Shown: positions 41,307 to 50,606, numbered from the stretch's first letter. The stretch: DNA of 64,000 bases from SG8-38 sp041576815 (GCA_041576815.1 JBFGKE010000009.1:32399-96398); one strand, 5' to 3'. Translations and numbers: made by a program. Notes: generated from the letters alone by a model not told the origin.

Positions 41307-42591
41307 CGAACGATTCCCAATCTCCCGCACGCATGCGTGGGCGCGGATCGACCAAGGTGGTCTCCGGCTCGACCATCGGGAAAAGAGAGCTGATGGCGTC
41401 GAGGAGCCCAAGCGTGATCGCCCCACGGAAGAACTGAAGCTGCGGATACGTGCTTTCCAGCTGACTGCTCAAGCGCCGTAGCTCGTAGGGGATGTCCCCG
41501 AAGCCATCGCGGTTCATGTCGTAGCCGGCGTAGTCGTCGAAGGCGTTCCCTTTCCAGTCTACCGCGAGCGCGTTCCCCCCGCCTTCGACTTGGAGCTGCG
41601 AATGGTTGCTCACGAACTGATTGTCGAGGAACGCGTTTCGCTTCTCGCTCGAGTGCATGAGGATCGCAACTTCAGAGTGATAGAACGCATTGCGCTCGAA
41701 CGTGTTGAAATCGTCGGGCTCGAGCGGGGTGGTGTCCATGTAGACGCCTCGGGTGTTCGCGATGAACGCATTGCCGGAGACCGTCAAGTTGCCCGACTCC
41801 TTGATGCCCAGGCCCATCCCACCGGGGCCCGAGGATCGAGCGAGGAGGTTTTCTCGAAGAGTGATGTTCCGGCTGTACATGATGAAAATGCCGACGACGT
41901 TGTCGAGGTACCGATTGCGCTCGACGCGATTGCGGTGGCTGTACATGAAATGGGTGCCGTACCGGCTTCGGACCACGGTGTTGTCGACCAGTGTGTTGTC
42001 GCTCGAGTACCAGATCACCATGTCTCGGCAGCCGATCATCCGGTTGCCCCGAACCACGGAGTCGCGCGTCTCCCAGAGCCGAATACCGTCGCCACGAAGG
42101 CCGAGGGGTCCGTCGTCGGGGCCTTCCACGAGGTTGTCGATGATGGTCGCGCGATTGGCTCGCTCGATGAGGAGCCCAAAAGCCGCGTTGACGACGCGGA
42201 CCCCTTCGACCCGGACGTCGTCGGCCACCACGTGAACGGCCGCGTCCAGCGTGTCGAACCGCCCGCCGCTCCCGTCGACCGTCAAGCCAGAAAGCGCGGC
42301 ACCGTCTGCTTCCACCTCGATGGTGGTGCCCTTCCCCGTCGAGCGGATCACGGCTTCGCGCGGTCCCCAAATCTCGACGCTTCGACCGACGGTGAGCGGA
42401 CCGGTGTAGCTCCCCGGTTCGAGACAAAGGGCAGAGCCGTCCGACGCGGCGTCGATTGCAGCCTGGAGCTCTGCGTCTGCTGCGACGACCGTGCAGTCGG
42501 CGGGGCGATCGGGTGGCGCCGCCATCGGCACGGACTCGTCGACCGGAGCGCGCTCGATCGCGCATCCCACGAATGCAAAAACCAGTACCAC
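41296..42591 (-). CDS. nosD: NosD-like periplasmic copper-maturation protein
   Basis: A 431-residue right-handed beta-helix protein of the NosD family, required for assembly of the CuZ site. Repeated coils are visible (ENLLARSSGPGGMGLGI, NTVVRSRYGTHFMYSHRN). The leader is hydrophobic and ends in FVGC, a possible lipobox. No ATG or ribosome site precedes it: the frame starts at GTG 42591, giving a very short leader, so the true start may use a rare codon upstream. It lies 59 bases after nosZ. Confidence 0.88.
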   Translation of the reverse strand: MVLVFAFVGCAIERAPVDESVPMAAPPDRPADCTVVAADAELQAAIDAASDGSALCLEPGSYTGPLTVGRSVEIWGPREAVIRSTGKGTTIEVEADGAALSGLTVDGSGGRFDTLDAAVHVVADDVRVEGVRVVNAAFGLLIERANRATIIDNLVEGPDDGPLGLRGDGIRLWETRDSVVRGNRMIGCRDMVIWYSSDNTLVDNTVVRSRYGTHFMYSHRNRVERNRYLDNVVGIFIMYSRNITLRENLLARSSGPGGMGLGIKESGNLTVSGNAFIANTRGVYMDTTPLEPDDFNTFERNAFYHSEVAILMHSSEKRNAFLDNQFVSNHSQLQVEGGGNALAVDWKGNAFDDYAGYDMNRDGFGDIPYELRRLSSQLESTYPQLQFFRGAITLGLLDAISSLFPMVEPETTLVDPRPRMRAGDWESFDAR

Positions 42592-42650
42592 GCACGCACA
42601 CGCGCGGTCGAGAGCGCCAAGCTCCCGACCGGCGCATGCGGCGCGACGGT

Positions 42651-44621
42651 TCAGCCCGGCTCGACTAGGAGGTAGCCCGCCATCTCTAGGTGGAGGGCCG
42701 AGCAGAACTCGGTGCAGTAGAACGGAAATGTGCCCTCTTTGTCGGCTTTGAAGGTGATGTCCACGTGCTTGCCCGGCTCGAGGCTGCTGTGAACGTTGTA
42801 CGAGCCGATTGTGAACCCGTGAGTGGCGTCGTGTGCCTGCTCCACGTTGGTGATGTGGAGATGCACGTTGTCGCCCTTTTTGACGCGAACGATGTCCGGT
42901 GTGAAGTGGCTCCGGACCGACGTCATGTAGACGTGAACGTCCTTGCCTTCGCGTTCGATGCGCTCTTCCTTGGCCTTGACGGCATGCGGGTTCGGCTCGT
43001 CGGTGACTACGTCGTAGCCAGCGGGCTTGTAGACGTCGACCGGCGCGAGCTTGTCTGCCTTGATCATCTGCGCGTAGTGCGGCTCACCGAGCGGGAGCGG
43101 CATGTCGTAGATCAGCTGCATCGGCTCGCTGTCGATGTTGATCAGCTGAAAGTTCTGCGGAAGCAGTGGGCCAACCTTGGAAAAGCGATCGAGCGCCCAC
43201 TTGTTCATGGCGATGAGGTAGCCGCCGTCCGGGCTCACGGTATCGCCTTCGGCTGCGACGATGTGGCCGACGTTGTAGTGGACCTTGACCTTCTCGATCA
43301 TCTTCAAGTCCTTCAGCGACCACTTGGCCACCGTCGACTCGATGAACACCGACGTGTACGCATTGCCCTTGTCGTCGTACTGCGTGTGCAGCGGCCCGAG
43401 ACCGATCTCGACCTGGCCGCGAATGCTGTCGGCGAACGGAAGAATGGGCAGGCCATACTGGTCTTTGCCCTCGTACTTCTTGGCGTCGATCAAAGCCTTG
43501 ATCTTCTCGAAGGTGTACACGGTGGCGTGGGTGTCCAGCTTGCCCGAGACCACGATCTCTTTGCCATCCGGCGTGATGTCCACGCCGTGCGGGCTCTTGG
43601 GCTCACCGAGGAGATGCAGGAGGCCTTCGTCGATGGTGGTGTCCAGCATGATCACGTCCATGCCGGCGATCTTCGTCGTCTTGCCCGCCTTGTAGACCTC
43701 TTCTGCTTTCCTGAGGTTGATGATGTGCAGGTAGTCCATGTCGTTTTGCGACGCGCCGGACTCCATCGGGGGGTTGCCCTCCATGGTGCCGCCCCAGGAC
43801 ATCTCGGTGTTGAACGAGTTCAGGAACAACCAACCTTCGCTGTCGAGCTTGCCGGCGTCGGCGAGGTCTTGCATGTACGGCGGAAGCTCCATCGCAAATG
43901 AGTTGTCCTTGTCGATGCGGCCTTTGTCGCGGTCGAACTTCCAAAAGATCACGGCGCCGCGGTACTTCTCTTGGAATTCCTCGATTGGCGCGTACCCGCC
44001 ACCGAGCGGCGCGGGATACTGACTGGACTCGACGACATACTCGGTGTTGGGCGTCACGAAGGTCGCGCCGTGATCGCTTTGAATGAGCGTCGACGTGACG
44101 ATTTGCTTGGTGACGAAGTCGTGTAGGTCGACCACCGCGATCCGTGCGTTGGCCTTGTCGTTGACGAAGATGAACTTACCGTCGTACTCGCCGTTGGTTT
44201 CCGACAGCGCAGGGTGGTGCATGTCGCCCCAGGTGATCGGCTTCCCGAATCGGCTGCCTTGATCGAGGACGGCCTGCGACTGATCCCCATAGCCGTAGCC
44301 CTGCCAGGGCTCCGGTGTGAAGACGGCGACGTACTTGAGAATGCGCATCGACGGAACGCCGATGACGATCATGTTCCCACCGTGACCGCCGGACGCGAAG
44401 GTGATGTATTCATCCTTCTTGCCCGTCGGCAGGTAGGTTTGGAGCGCCGCGCTCACGTCTGCCTCGGAGAGCCCGCGCTGCTTCATCAAATCTGCCGTCG
44501 AGCTCGCCGGGGCCTGCGATACGTCCGCTGCTTTTTGCGGGCCGCACCCCATGCAGACCGCTGCAATCCACAGCATCCCCAAGCTCGACGCGCCGAGCGC
44601 ACCCATCCTGCTAAATGTCAT
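42651..44621 (-). CDS. nosZ: Nitrous oxide reductase NosZ (clade II-like)
   Basis: Copper enzyme that reduces N2O to N2 in the periplasm; 656 residues. All seven CuZ His segments are present (GDMHHPALS, QSDHGATF, KSPHGVD, GPLHTQYDD, YNVGHIV, EPNPHAVK). The CuA domain has HDATHGF and CTEFCSALHLEM. The leader is a Sec or lipoprotein-type signal (LGMLWIAAVCMGC) without a Tat twin-arginine, as in clade II NosZ. ATG 44621 is chosen because GAGGAA sits about seven bases upstream; ATG 44627 is too close. A palindrome lies in its leader. Confidence 0.95.
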   Translation of the reverse strand: MTFSRMGALGASSLGMLWIAAVCMGCGPQKAADVSQAPASSTADLMKQRGLSEADVSAALQTYLPTGKKDEYITFASGGHGGNMIVIGVPSMRILKYVAVFTPEPWQGYGYGDQSQAVLDQGSRFGKPITWGDMHHPALSETNGEYDGKFIFVNDKANARIAVVDLHDFVTKQIVTSTLIQSDHGATFVTPNTEYVVESSQYPAPLGGGYAPIEEFQEKYRGAVIFWKFDRDKGRIDKDNSFAMELPPYMQDLADAGKLDSEGWLFLNSFNTEMSWGGTMEGNPPMESGASQNDMDYLHIINLRKAEEVYKAGKTTKIAGMDVIMLDTTIDEGLLHLLGEPKSPHGVDITPDGKEIVVSGKLDTHATVYTFEKIKALIDAKKYEGKDQYGLPILPFADSIRGQVEIGLGPLHTQYDDKGNAYTSVFIESTVAKWSLKDLKMIEKVKVHYNVGHIVAAEGDTVSPDGGYLIAMNKWALDRFSKVGPLLPQNFQLINIDSEPMQLIYDMPLPLGEPHYAQMIKADKLAPVDVYKPAGYDVVTDEPNPHAVKAKEERIEREGKDVHVYMTSVRSHFTPDIVRVKKGDNVHLHITNVEQAHDATHGFTIGSYNVHSSLEPGKHVDITFKADKEGTFPFYCTEFCSALHLEMAGYLLVEPG

Positions 44622-44635
44622 TCCCATTTCCTCAC

Positions 44636-44650
44636 TTCCCTCGGAGGGAA
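44636..44650. promoter_or_regulatory. Perfect 15-base palindrome in the nosZ leader
   Basis: TTCCCTCGGAGGGAA (arms of seven bases, one central G) lies 15-29 bases upstream of the chosen nosZ start. Arms could form an RNA hairpin just upstream of the ribosome site or bind a dimeric regulator. It is not an FNR/Dnr-type TTGAT-N4-ATCAA box. Function unproven. Confidence 0.4.
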
Positions 44651-44797
44651 CCCTCCTGGCGAGGCGTCGCGAGAACGGCGCCATCGCAGCGACTCCCCTT
44701 AGAAAAAGAGGAGACATAGTCACACTACGCGCGCGTCCTTCATGCGAATGAGGCAGCGTGCGTGCGAACGCCTCTGCAAGTTCTAAGCCAGCGGGGA

Positions 44798-45226
44798 CTA
44801 CTCATTCTTTAGCCCGCGGATCAACTTTACGAGCTCCGCGACCACGTCCGGCTTGGCGTCCAGGTCGGGGTTGGCGGGCATCGTCGGCGCTTTCCCCACG
44901 CCGGTGCCGCCATAGATGATGATTTTGCGGAGGTGCTCGTCCGTCACCGATGCCTGCCAATCCGGAGACGTGAAATCCCGAGGCTTCGGCTCGAGCGCGG
45001 CGGAGCCGGCGCCATCGCCCTTCCCCTTTTCACCGTGGCAAACCGTGCATCGGTTCACGTAAATCTCGGACGCCACGGCAACGGGGTCGGATGCGGGCTC
45101 GGCGGCCGCTGCGGGCTCGGGCGCTGGCTCTGCTGCTTTGGGCTCCGCAGGCGCCGTGTCTTTCGAGGTGCATCCCGACGCAACGACGAAGACCGCGATG
45201 AGCAACCCAATCCATGTTGAACGCAT
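44798..45226 (-). CDS. Cytochrome c lipoprotein next to nosZ
   Basis: A 142-residue c-type cytochrome with lipoprotein leader (lipobox VASGC, C19), an Ala/Pro/Glu-rich linker (about 22-50), haem motif CTVCH at 60-64 and a likely axial Met in APTMPANP near residue 114. It is predicted to be anchored in the membrane facing the periplasm. Located 176 bases upstream of nosZ on the same strand, it is the obvious candidate electron donor to NosZ. Divergent from a fasciclin gene. Confidence 0.86.
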   Translation of the reverse strand: MRSTWIGLLIAVFVVASGCTSKDTAPAEPKAAEPAPEPAAAAEPASDPVAVASEIYVNRCTVCHGEKGKGDGAGSAALEPKPRDFTSPDWQASVTDEHLRKIIIYGGTGVGKAPTMPANPDLDAKPDVVAELVKLIRGLKNE

Positions 45227-45422
45227 AGCTCCTCCTAGCTGGGCGGGAGTCTAGGCTCACCCGTAGAGCGAGCAAACCCCTTCCGGAAGAAAAACGTGCG
45301 CTGGAACTGCGTGAAACGCAGGATTTGCGCGCGCCCGAAAAGCGCATATTTGGAATTCCGGGGCGTCGAGGGAGTGTCTATACTCCGCTCGCGCACGGTG
45401 GCGCTCCGAAGGGGAGGTTGTG
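45227..45422. promoter_or_regulatory. Divergent intergenic region, nos locus / fasciclin gene
   Basis: About 196 bases between divergent starts. TATACT at 45379-45384 could be the -10 box of the fasciclin gene, 39 bases before its start; no convincing -35 at the right distance. On the minus side nothing clear is seen. Fasciclin has GGGGAGG as ribosome site before ATG 45423. Confidence 0.4.
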
Positions 45423-45998
45423 ATGAGAGGGTTTGCGGCAGTCACAGTGATCGGAGGCCTGGTTGCAGCGCTTCTCGTCGTGGGGTGCAAAAAGCAGGAG
45501 TCAGCCAACGCTGAGCCTTCGACCGAACCCGCGGCTGCAGCAGCCGCTCCCGCAGAAGCAGCGTCGAACATCCCGCCGCTCCACGAGGACAACATCGTCA
45601 GCATTGCGATGCGCTCCGATGACCACACCACGCTCGTCGCTGCCATCAAAGCGGCGGACTACGTGACCTCCGTTGCCGCGTCCGGTCCGCTCACCGTCTT
45701 TGCACCCACGAACGCAGCGTTCGACAAGCTCCCAGAGGGCACCGTCGACGACCTCGTGAAGCCGGAGAACGTCGCCACGCTTCGCAAGATCTTGCAGTAC
45801 CACGTGACGACGTCGGCGCTCGAGGCGCAGTGGTTCAAGGACGGCCAGGTCGTTTCGATGGCGAACGGCAAGAAAGCGACCATGGGAGTCAAAGACGGCA
45901 AGGTGACCATCAACGGCGCCAACATCACGGCCTCGATTCGAGCGTCCAACGGCATGCTGCACGTGATCGACACGGTCTTGCTGCCGCCCGAGGAATGA
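45423..45998 (+). CDS. Fasciclin-domain lipoprotein
   Basis: A 191-residue lipoprotein (lipobox VVGC, C22) with an Ala/Pro/Glu linker and one fasciclin (FAS1) domain at about 60-190. FAS1 motifs: GPLTVFAPTNAAFDKLPEGT, LQYHV and ASNGMLHVIDTVLLP. FAS1 domains mediate adhesion. It is divergent from the cytochrome c gene, and its relation to N2O respiration is unclear. Confidence 0.88.
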   Translation: MRGFAAVTVIGGLVAALLVVGCKKQESANAEPSTEPAAAAAAPAEAASNIPPLHEDNIVSIAMRSDDHTTLVAAIKAADYVTSVAASGPLTVFAPTNAAFDKLPEGTVDDLVKPENVATLRKILQYHVTTSALEAQWFKDGQVVSMANGKKATMGVKDGKVTINGANITASIRASNGMLHVIDTVLLPPEE

Positions 45999-46019
45999 TC
46001 CTGCTACCATCCCCGGACC

Positions 46020-46892
46020 ATGAGCAGGCTCCAATGGAAGCGGGTGCTGATTACCGGCGGCGCCCAAGGCATCGGTTACGAGATGGCGATCAAGTTCGCC
46101 GACCGCGGCGCCGACATCGTGATCGCCGATATCGACGATGAAAAGCTAGTCGAAGCCAAGGCCACGCTCGAAGCACGCGGGATCCACGCATCGGGCTTTC
46201 GGGTCGACGTCACCAACCCAGCGAGCATCGCCTCGCTCAGGGCACAGATCGCTGCAGAGGCCGGACCGATCGACGTCCTGGTCAACAATGCCGGCGTCGT
46301 CTTCGGGGGCCCGTTCACCAAGGTACGCCTCGACGATCACTTCAAGACTTTCGAGGTCAACGTCCTCGGCCTCGTCGCCATGACCCATGCGTTCCTGGAC
46401 GATCTCGTTGCGCGCCCCGAGGCGCACCTGGTCCACATCGCAAGCGCATCGGGGTTCATCGGGTTGCCCTATGGGTCGACGTACGCGTCGAGCAAATGGG
46501 CGGTCATCGGCTTCGGTGAATCGATTCGCGCCGAGCTGAAGCTGCAGGGGCACGAGCACGTGCACCACACCATCGTGTGCCCGAGCTACATCGGCACCGG
46601 CATGTTCGAGGGCGCCGAGGCACCGAAGGCGACGCACATTCTCGAGCCGAGCGAGCTTGCCGACAAGGTCGTGCAAGCGGTCGAGCGGAACAAGATCCAC
46701 GTGCTGGAGCCGTTCATGGTGAAGCTCACGCCGTTGCTGCGCGATCTCTTGCCAACCGGGCTCTACGACAAGGTCTCTCATCTATTTGGCGCCGACACGT
46801 CGATGGCACATTGGACGGGTCACGGAGAGGAGCCTGCGTCCGAAGGAACGATCGACGAGCAAACGCAACCGGAGCGCAAGACCACGCGATGA
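46020..46892 (+). CDS. Short-chain dehydrogenase/reductase (SDR)
   Basis: A 290-residue classical SDR. NAD(P) motif TGGAQGIGYE near residue 12, NNAG near residue 89, SASG and the active site YASSK near residue 155 are present. A C-terminal extension (about 230-290) with LRDLLPTGLYDKVSHL resembles lipid-active SDRs. Begins 21 bases after the fasciclin stop. Substrate not identifiable. Confidence 0.87.
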   Translation: MSRLQWKRVLITGGAQGIGYEMAIKFADRGADIVIADIDDEKLVEAKATLEARGIHASGFRVDVTNPASIASLRAQIAAEAGPIDVLVNNAGVVFGGPFTKVRLDDHFKTFEVNVLGLVAMTHAFLDDLVARPEAHLVHIASASGFIGLPYGSTYASSKWAVIGFGESIRAELKLQGHEHVHHTIVCPSYIGTGMFEGAEAPKATHILEPSELADKVVQAVERNKIHVLEPFMVKLTPLLRDLLPTGLYDKVSHLFGADTSMAHWTGHGEEPASEGTIDEQTQPERKTTR

Positions 46893-46916
46893 CCAAACCG
46901 GCCGCGTCGCCGTGCG

Positions 46917-47699
46917 CTAGTGGCGCCGGCGGACGAGAAGGGTTTGGATACCTCGGCCGATCGGACCGGTTTCGTCGTAGAGGCGTGTGTCCGCGACGCC
47001 GATGCCCAAGTCGTCGAGGTCGGTCCGGGCCGCCATGCCGATCCATTCGCCCACTGGCGGTCGGTGGAGGGTCACTGTGAGGTCGGGGTTCATGTAGGTG
47101 AATTCGGCAAGGCTCAACCGTTGGCTGACGCCGTTGCCGCTGTCTGCAGCGGTGAGCACGCGCTCGAGAGGCGACGGCTCTTTGTCCTCCAGCAGTGAAA
47201 CCCGCATTTGCATCCAGGCCATCACGTCGCCATCCCCGAACGCACCGCGGGCGAATCGAAGCTCCATCGCGTTGGCGTAGCCGGGCTCGGCATCCTTGAA
47301 CGGAAAGTCCACTGGCTTGCTGTTCGACGGCGAGGGCTCGTCCATCGCGGGCTGCACGGGACCGAAGTCGAGCGCGGCTTCGGCGATGGCAAGCGCATCG
47401 GCCGAGAGCACGAGCCTGCCATCGTCGTCGTAGAGCCGGCCGACCATCGCCCGCACGCTTCGCCCCTCGCGCCGAAACGAACGCTCGAGGCGCAGCGTTC
47501 CGATCGGCACGGGCCGGGTCACCTCGACGGCCACGCGAACGATGCGAAAAGAGTCGTCGACCATCTCCGCAAGCCGCCCCCCCACCAGCGCCGAAGGCGG
47601 CCCCGCATGCTGATGCTCCGGACTCCACGGCCCTCGCGTCCACTGGGTGGCTTCGAACCGATCCTCGCCGAGTCGCCGGAAGAATGCTTCCGCATCCAT
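46917..47699 (-). CDS. TesB-like acyl-CoA thioesterase family protein
   Basis: A 260-residue protein of the acyl-CoA thioesterase (double hot-dog, TesB/4HBT_3) type: QHAGPPSALVGG, ITRP-like VTRPVPIGTL, and C-terminal GEWIGMAARTDLDDLGIGVADTRLYDE GP segments are characteristic. The first ATG of the frame at 47726 is possible; ATG 47699 fits the family better. Convergent with the SDR gene. The palindromic repeat copy 3 lies upstream. Confidence 0.78.
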   Translation of the reverse strand: MDAEAFFRRLGEDRFEATQWTRGPWSPEHQHAGPPSALVGGRLAEMVDDSFRIVRVAVEVTRPVPIGTLRLERSFRREGRSVRAMVGRLYDDDGRLVLSADALAIAEAALDFGPVQPAMDEPSPSNSKPVDFPFKDAEPGYANAMELRFARGAFGDGDVMAWMQMRVSLLEDKEPSPLERVLTAADSGNGVSQRLSLAEFTYMNPDLTVTLHRPPVGEWIGMAARTDLDDLGIGVADTRLYDETGPIGRGIQTLLVRRRH

Positions 47700-47738
47700 C
47701 CACCGAATCTGGCACGCGGCCCACACGGCGCCACCGCG

Positions 47739-47762
47739 AAAAAGGGGACAGTCCCCTTTTTT
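47739..47762. repeat. Palindromic repeat AAAAAGGGGACAGTCCCCTTTTT, copy 3
   Basis: The same 23-base palindrome as copy 2 with the centre complemented, i.e. inserted in the opposite orientation. It lies between the MBL and thioesterase genes, both on the minus strand. It can form a hairpin followed by T runs on either strand. Confidence 0.85.
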
Positions 47763-47766
47763 CGCA

Positions 47767-48828
47767 CTAGAAGCGACGGGTTTCGCCGATCTCGAGCAGC
47801 CATGCGCGGTCCGCCCCGAGGGAACCCTCTACGGCTGCTTTGCGGAACCGCCGAGGGGGCTCTTCGAGTGGCTCGTCCGAGAGATCGAAGGTTCCGTAGT
47901 GCATGGCCACAGCGCGGCGGGCCTGGAGGTCGACCGCCGCTTGGACCGCTTCTTCGGGATTCAGATGGGATGCCTGCATCATCGCGATGGGCTCGTATGC
48001 GCCGATGGGCACCGCGGCGAGATCGAACGGGCCCAGCGCCTCGGCGATCTTCGCAAACCCATCGAAATAGCCGGTATCGCCGGCAAAGTAAAATCGCCGC
48101 TCGGGACCGATCACGGCCCAGGACGACCACAGGGCTTCCCGATCGTCGCCCAGACCGCGCTTGCTCCAGTGCTGCGCCGGAAGGCAGTGCACGCGAACGC
48201 CGTCGTGCTCGACCGAGCTTCCCCAGTCGAGCTCGTGCACGTTGCCGATGCCGTTCTCTTCGAGGAGCGCCCGGTTCTCCAACGGAACGTAGAATCGCGT
48301 CTCCGGATTTCGCTCCGCGAGCGTGACCAGCGTCGGTAGGTCGAGGTGGTCGTAGTGATTGTGCGAAACCACCACGAAATCGATCGGCGGCAAGTCGTCG
48401 ATGGCCACGCCGGGCGGGACGAACCGCCGTGGACCCGCAAACGAAACAGGGCTCGGAGTTTCCGACCAGATCGGGTCGGTGAGAAAGGTGACGTGATCCA
48501 TCTGAACGAGAAGCGTCGCGTGACCGACCCAGGTCACCGTGGGCGCGCTGTGCTTGGCGTTTTCGCGCAGGAATGCACCGTCGTTGTCGATACGTTCCGG
48601 GGCGCCTGGTCTATCTCGAAACGACCCGACGATCCGGCGCCAGAAAAACGGAAGACGGACGGACGCACTGCCATGGGGGAGCTCGCCGACGAAGTTCGTG
48701 AAGCGGCCATCGCCATCACGAGGCGCCGGTCCCAAGGGATTCGAAGCCGGTTCGGCAAGCGCGGGCATCACGACGACGAGAGCCGCAACGCACGCAGCGC
48801 GAGCAACGCTTCTAGGCAGTGACCGCAT
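47767..48828 (-). CDS. Metallo-beta-lactamase-fold hydrolase (NAPE-PLD/UlaG-like), secreted
   Basis: A 353-residue secreted MBL-fold protein. Signal peptide RSVARAACVAALVVVMPALA, then WVGHATLLVQM, the zinc motif SHNHYDHLD near residue 155, PAQHWSKRG, FAGDTGYFD and AMHYGTFDLSDEP. The set is typical of NAPE-PLD-like phosphodiesterases. The ATG at 48828 gives a clean signal peptide; the upstream ATG at 48849 is less likely. Acts in the periplasm on an unknown ester or phosphodiester. Confidence 0.87.
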   Translation of the reverse strand: MRSLPRSVARAACVAALVVVMPALAEPASNPLGPAPRDGDGRFTNFVGELPHGSASVRLPFFWRRIVGSFRDRPGAPERIDNDGAFLRENAKHSAPTVTWVGHATLLVQMDHVTFLTDPIWSETPSPVSFAGPRRFVPPGVAIDDLPPIDFVVVSHNHYDHLDLPTLVTLAERNPETRFYVPLENRALLEENGIGNVHELDWGSSVEHDGVRVHCLPAQHWSKRGLGDDREALWSSWAVIGPERRFYFAGDTGYFDGFAKIAEALGPFDLAAVPIGAYEPIAMMQASHLNPEEAVQAAVDLQARRAVAMHYGTFDLSDEPLEEPPRRFRKAAVEGSLGADRAWLLEIGETRRF

Positions 48829-48899
48829 CTCACCACTAATCTGGGGCATTGGATGCCGACCGGAAGCCCCGGGGCGTCACAAAAGGGAGCGGCTGTATC

Positions 48900-50606
48900 T
48901 CAGTTCACGTGAAAGACGTCGTCGCTGATTTCGGCGTCGATGGACGTGTTGCGCCGAATCACGTCTGCCAGCGTCGTGGCCTCCACGTCCGCGATCTCCG
49001 AGGGCGTGAGGCTGTTCTGATACCAGTACCGATCGCCAGCTCGCAGCGCTTCGAACTGTGACTTGATGACGTGATGTGCGAGCTCCCCGACGTGGCCGCC
49101 GTTGAACGGATCCTCCGCCAGCATGCCCACCCAAAGGTCGATGTCATCGACGGTCGAATAGACGGATGCCAGACGGGCTTGGATGTCGGGGTCGCTGCTG
49201 ATCGCCGCGAAGCTTCTCTTTGGCCGAAGCCGAAGCACCGCGCGGGCGCTGCTGTAGCTGGAAAGGCCATGATCGCGGCCGCGTTGGATGTTGAGGGAAG
49301 CGAGGTCGAAGCCACCCGCACCCGGCGGCCCAAAGAGAAAGTTGCGCACGTCGTCGACGACCTCGAGGTCGATCGGCGAGCACGCTTGAGCCGCGAGCCC
49401 TCGCAAGATCGGCTCGATGCCGCCTTCGTCGACGAGGCGGTCGGGCCGGAAGAACGCATCCCGCAAAGGCAGATGACCTTCCGGGATCTCGTTTCCTGCT
49501 GCGTCGAGCCGAAGCAACGTCGGACTGAGGGCGCTATGCCCGAATCGGTAGATCGCCGTCGAGAACTCGTTGGTGATCGCAGGGCTGACGGCCCAGTGGT
49601 AGCCGAAATAGTTGAGGAGCGCATTCGGCCCGAGCAGCGCCGGCAGGAACTCGTTGTAGGTGATCACCTGCATGAGCGCGCCCACGATGCGCCGCGCCTC
49701 TTGGTAGATCGTCTCGCCGTCGAGAGACGGATCGTTCGCTGCAATTTCGGCCGCCAGGCGGTTGTGCTCGCGAACGAACAACGTGTGCATGGCAGATAGA
49801 CCCACCTGCTCGTTGGCACGGACGTCGCCCCCGAGAAAGAGCTCGGGGCCCGTGCCGCCGGCGTTTGGCAGGCCGGCGGTGTTGAAGGGGAGAAGGTCGC
49901 CCGCACTGACCAGCAGGCGTCCGGTGCCGTCATTGGTTCGCAGGGCCGCGGCGCGTACCGAATCGGAGCCATACACGTTCGAGGCATCGATGAAATGGGT
50001 GATCTGATTGACCTGCTGACGCGGGTACGCGGGGTCGCTACCGGTTCCAGGGTGATATGCCGATCGATCGAGTTGGATGCTCATCGCACCGGTGGCCGCA
50101 GGATCGAAGAAGGGATCGCCCGCTGGCACCGGAATCGGAAACGGCTCCGCCGGCTGCTGGGCCTCGGTCAAATCGATGTCGTGGTCGAGAAACTGCCCCC
50201 ACTGCCACAGGACGTCACTTGCGCCGAGGGCGTTCGGCCCAGCGCCCGAATCGGCGCAGAGCGCGTTGCTGATCGTTCGTGGAGAGGGACGGCCGGCCCC
50301 CGCCGGTGAGGCCACCCCGTCGCCGTAATCGATCGGCGTCATCCGCCGCAGAACGGTGTCCGCCGCGCCGAGATGAAAGTGCGTCTCGTGATTGCCGGTT
50401 CCGTCGATGCTTCGGTAGCGGCCGGTGGGTTGCTCCGACGGGTCCGGCGGAGGAACGCTCGCGGGGTCGACCGTGCGGGTTGGCGACATGCTGTCGAGCC
50501 AGTCCGCGACCATTTGCTCGGTGCAGCCCATTCCGCTCGTGGACATCACGAACACGGCGCAAATCTGCAGACACTGGATTCTCGGAGGCCACCCGCGCAT
50601 CACCAA
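48900..50606 (-). CDS. Animal-type (peroxidasin/myeloperoxidase-like) haem peroxidase lipoprotein
   Basis: A 568-residue haem peroxidase of the animal superfamily. The distal site is D141-H142 (QFLDHDIDLTE), catalytic R279 in REHNRLA, proximal H357 in YRFGHSAL, and NIQRGRDHGL near residue 445. The leader ends GMGC with C28 as possible lipid anchor, so the enzyme should be exported. It would oxidise halides or organic substrates with H2O2. It is an isolated gene, with no adjacent H2O2 source. Confidence 0.9.
   Translation of the reverse strand: MVMRGWPPRIQCLQICAVFVMSTSGMGCTEQMVADWLDSMSPTRTVDPASVPPPDPSEQPTGRYRSIDGTGNHETHFHLGAADTVLRRMTPIDYGDGVASPAGAGRPSPRTISNALCADSGAGPNALGASDVLWQWGQFLDHDIDLTEAQQPAEPFPIPVPAGDPFFDPAATGAMSIQLDRSAYHPGTGSDPAYPRQQVNQITHFIDASNVYGSDSVRAAALRTNDGTGRLLVSAGDLLPFNTAGLPNAGGTGPELFLGGDVRANEQVGLSAMHTLFVREHNRLAAEIAANDPSLDGETIYQEARRIVGALMQVITYNEFLPALLGPNALLNYFGYHWAVSPAITNEFSTAIYRFGHSALSPTLLRLDAAGNEIPEGHLPLRDAFFRPDRLVDEGGIEPILRGLAAQACSPIDLEVVDDVRNFLFGPPGAGGFDLASLNIQRGRDHGLSSYSSARAVLRLRPKRSFAAISSDPDIQARLASVYSTVDDIDLWVGMLAEDPFNGGHVGELAHHVIKSQFEALRAGDRYWYQNSLTPSEIADVEATTLADVIRRNTSIDAEISDDVFHVN

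Noticed and set aside
44636..44650. FNR/Dnr-type box upstream of nosZ
   Set aside because: The palindrome is GC-rich and lacks TTGAT-N4-ATCAA.
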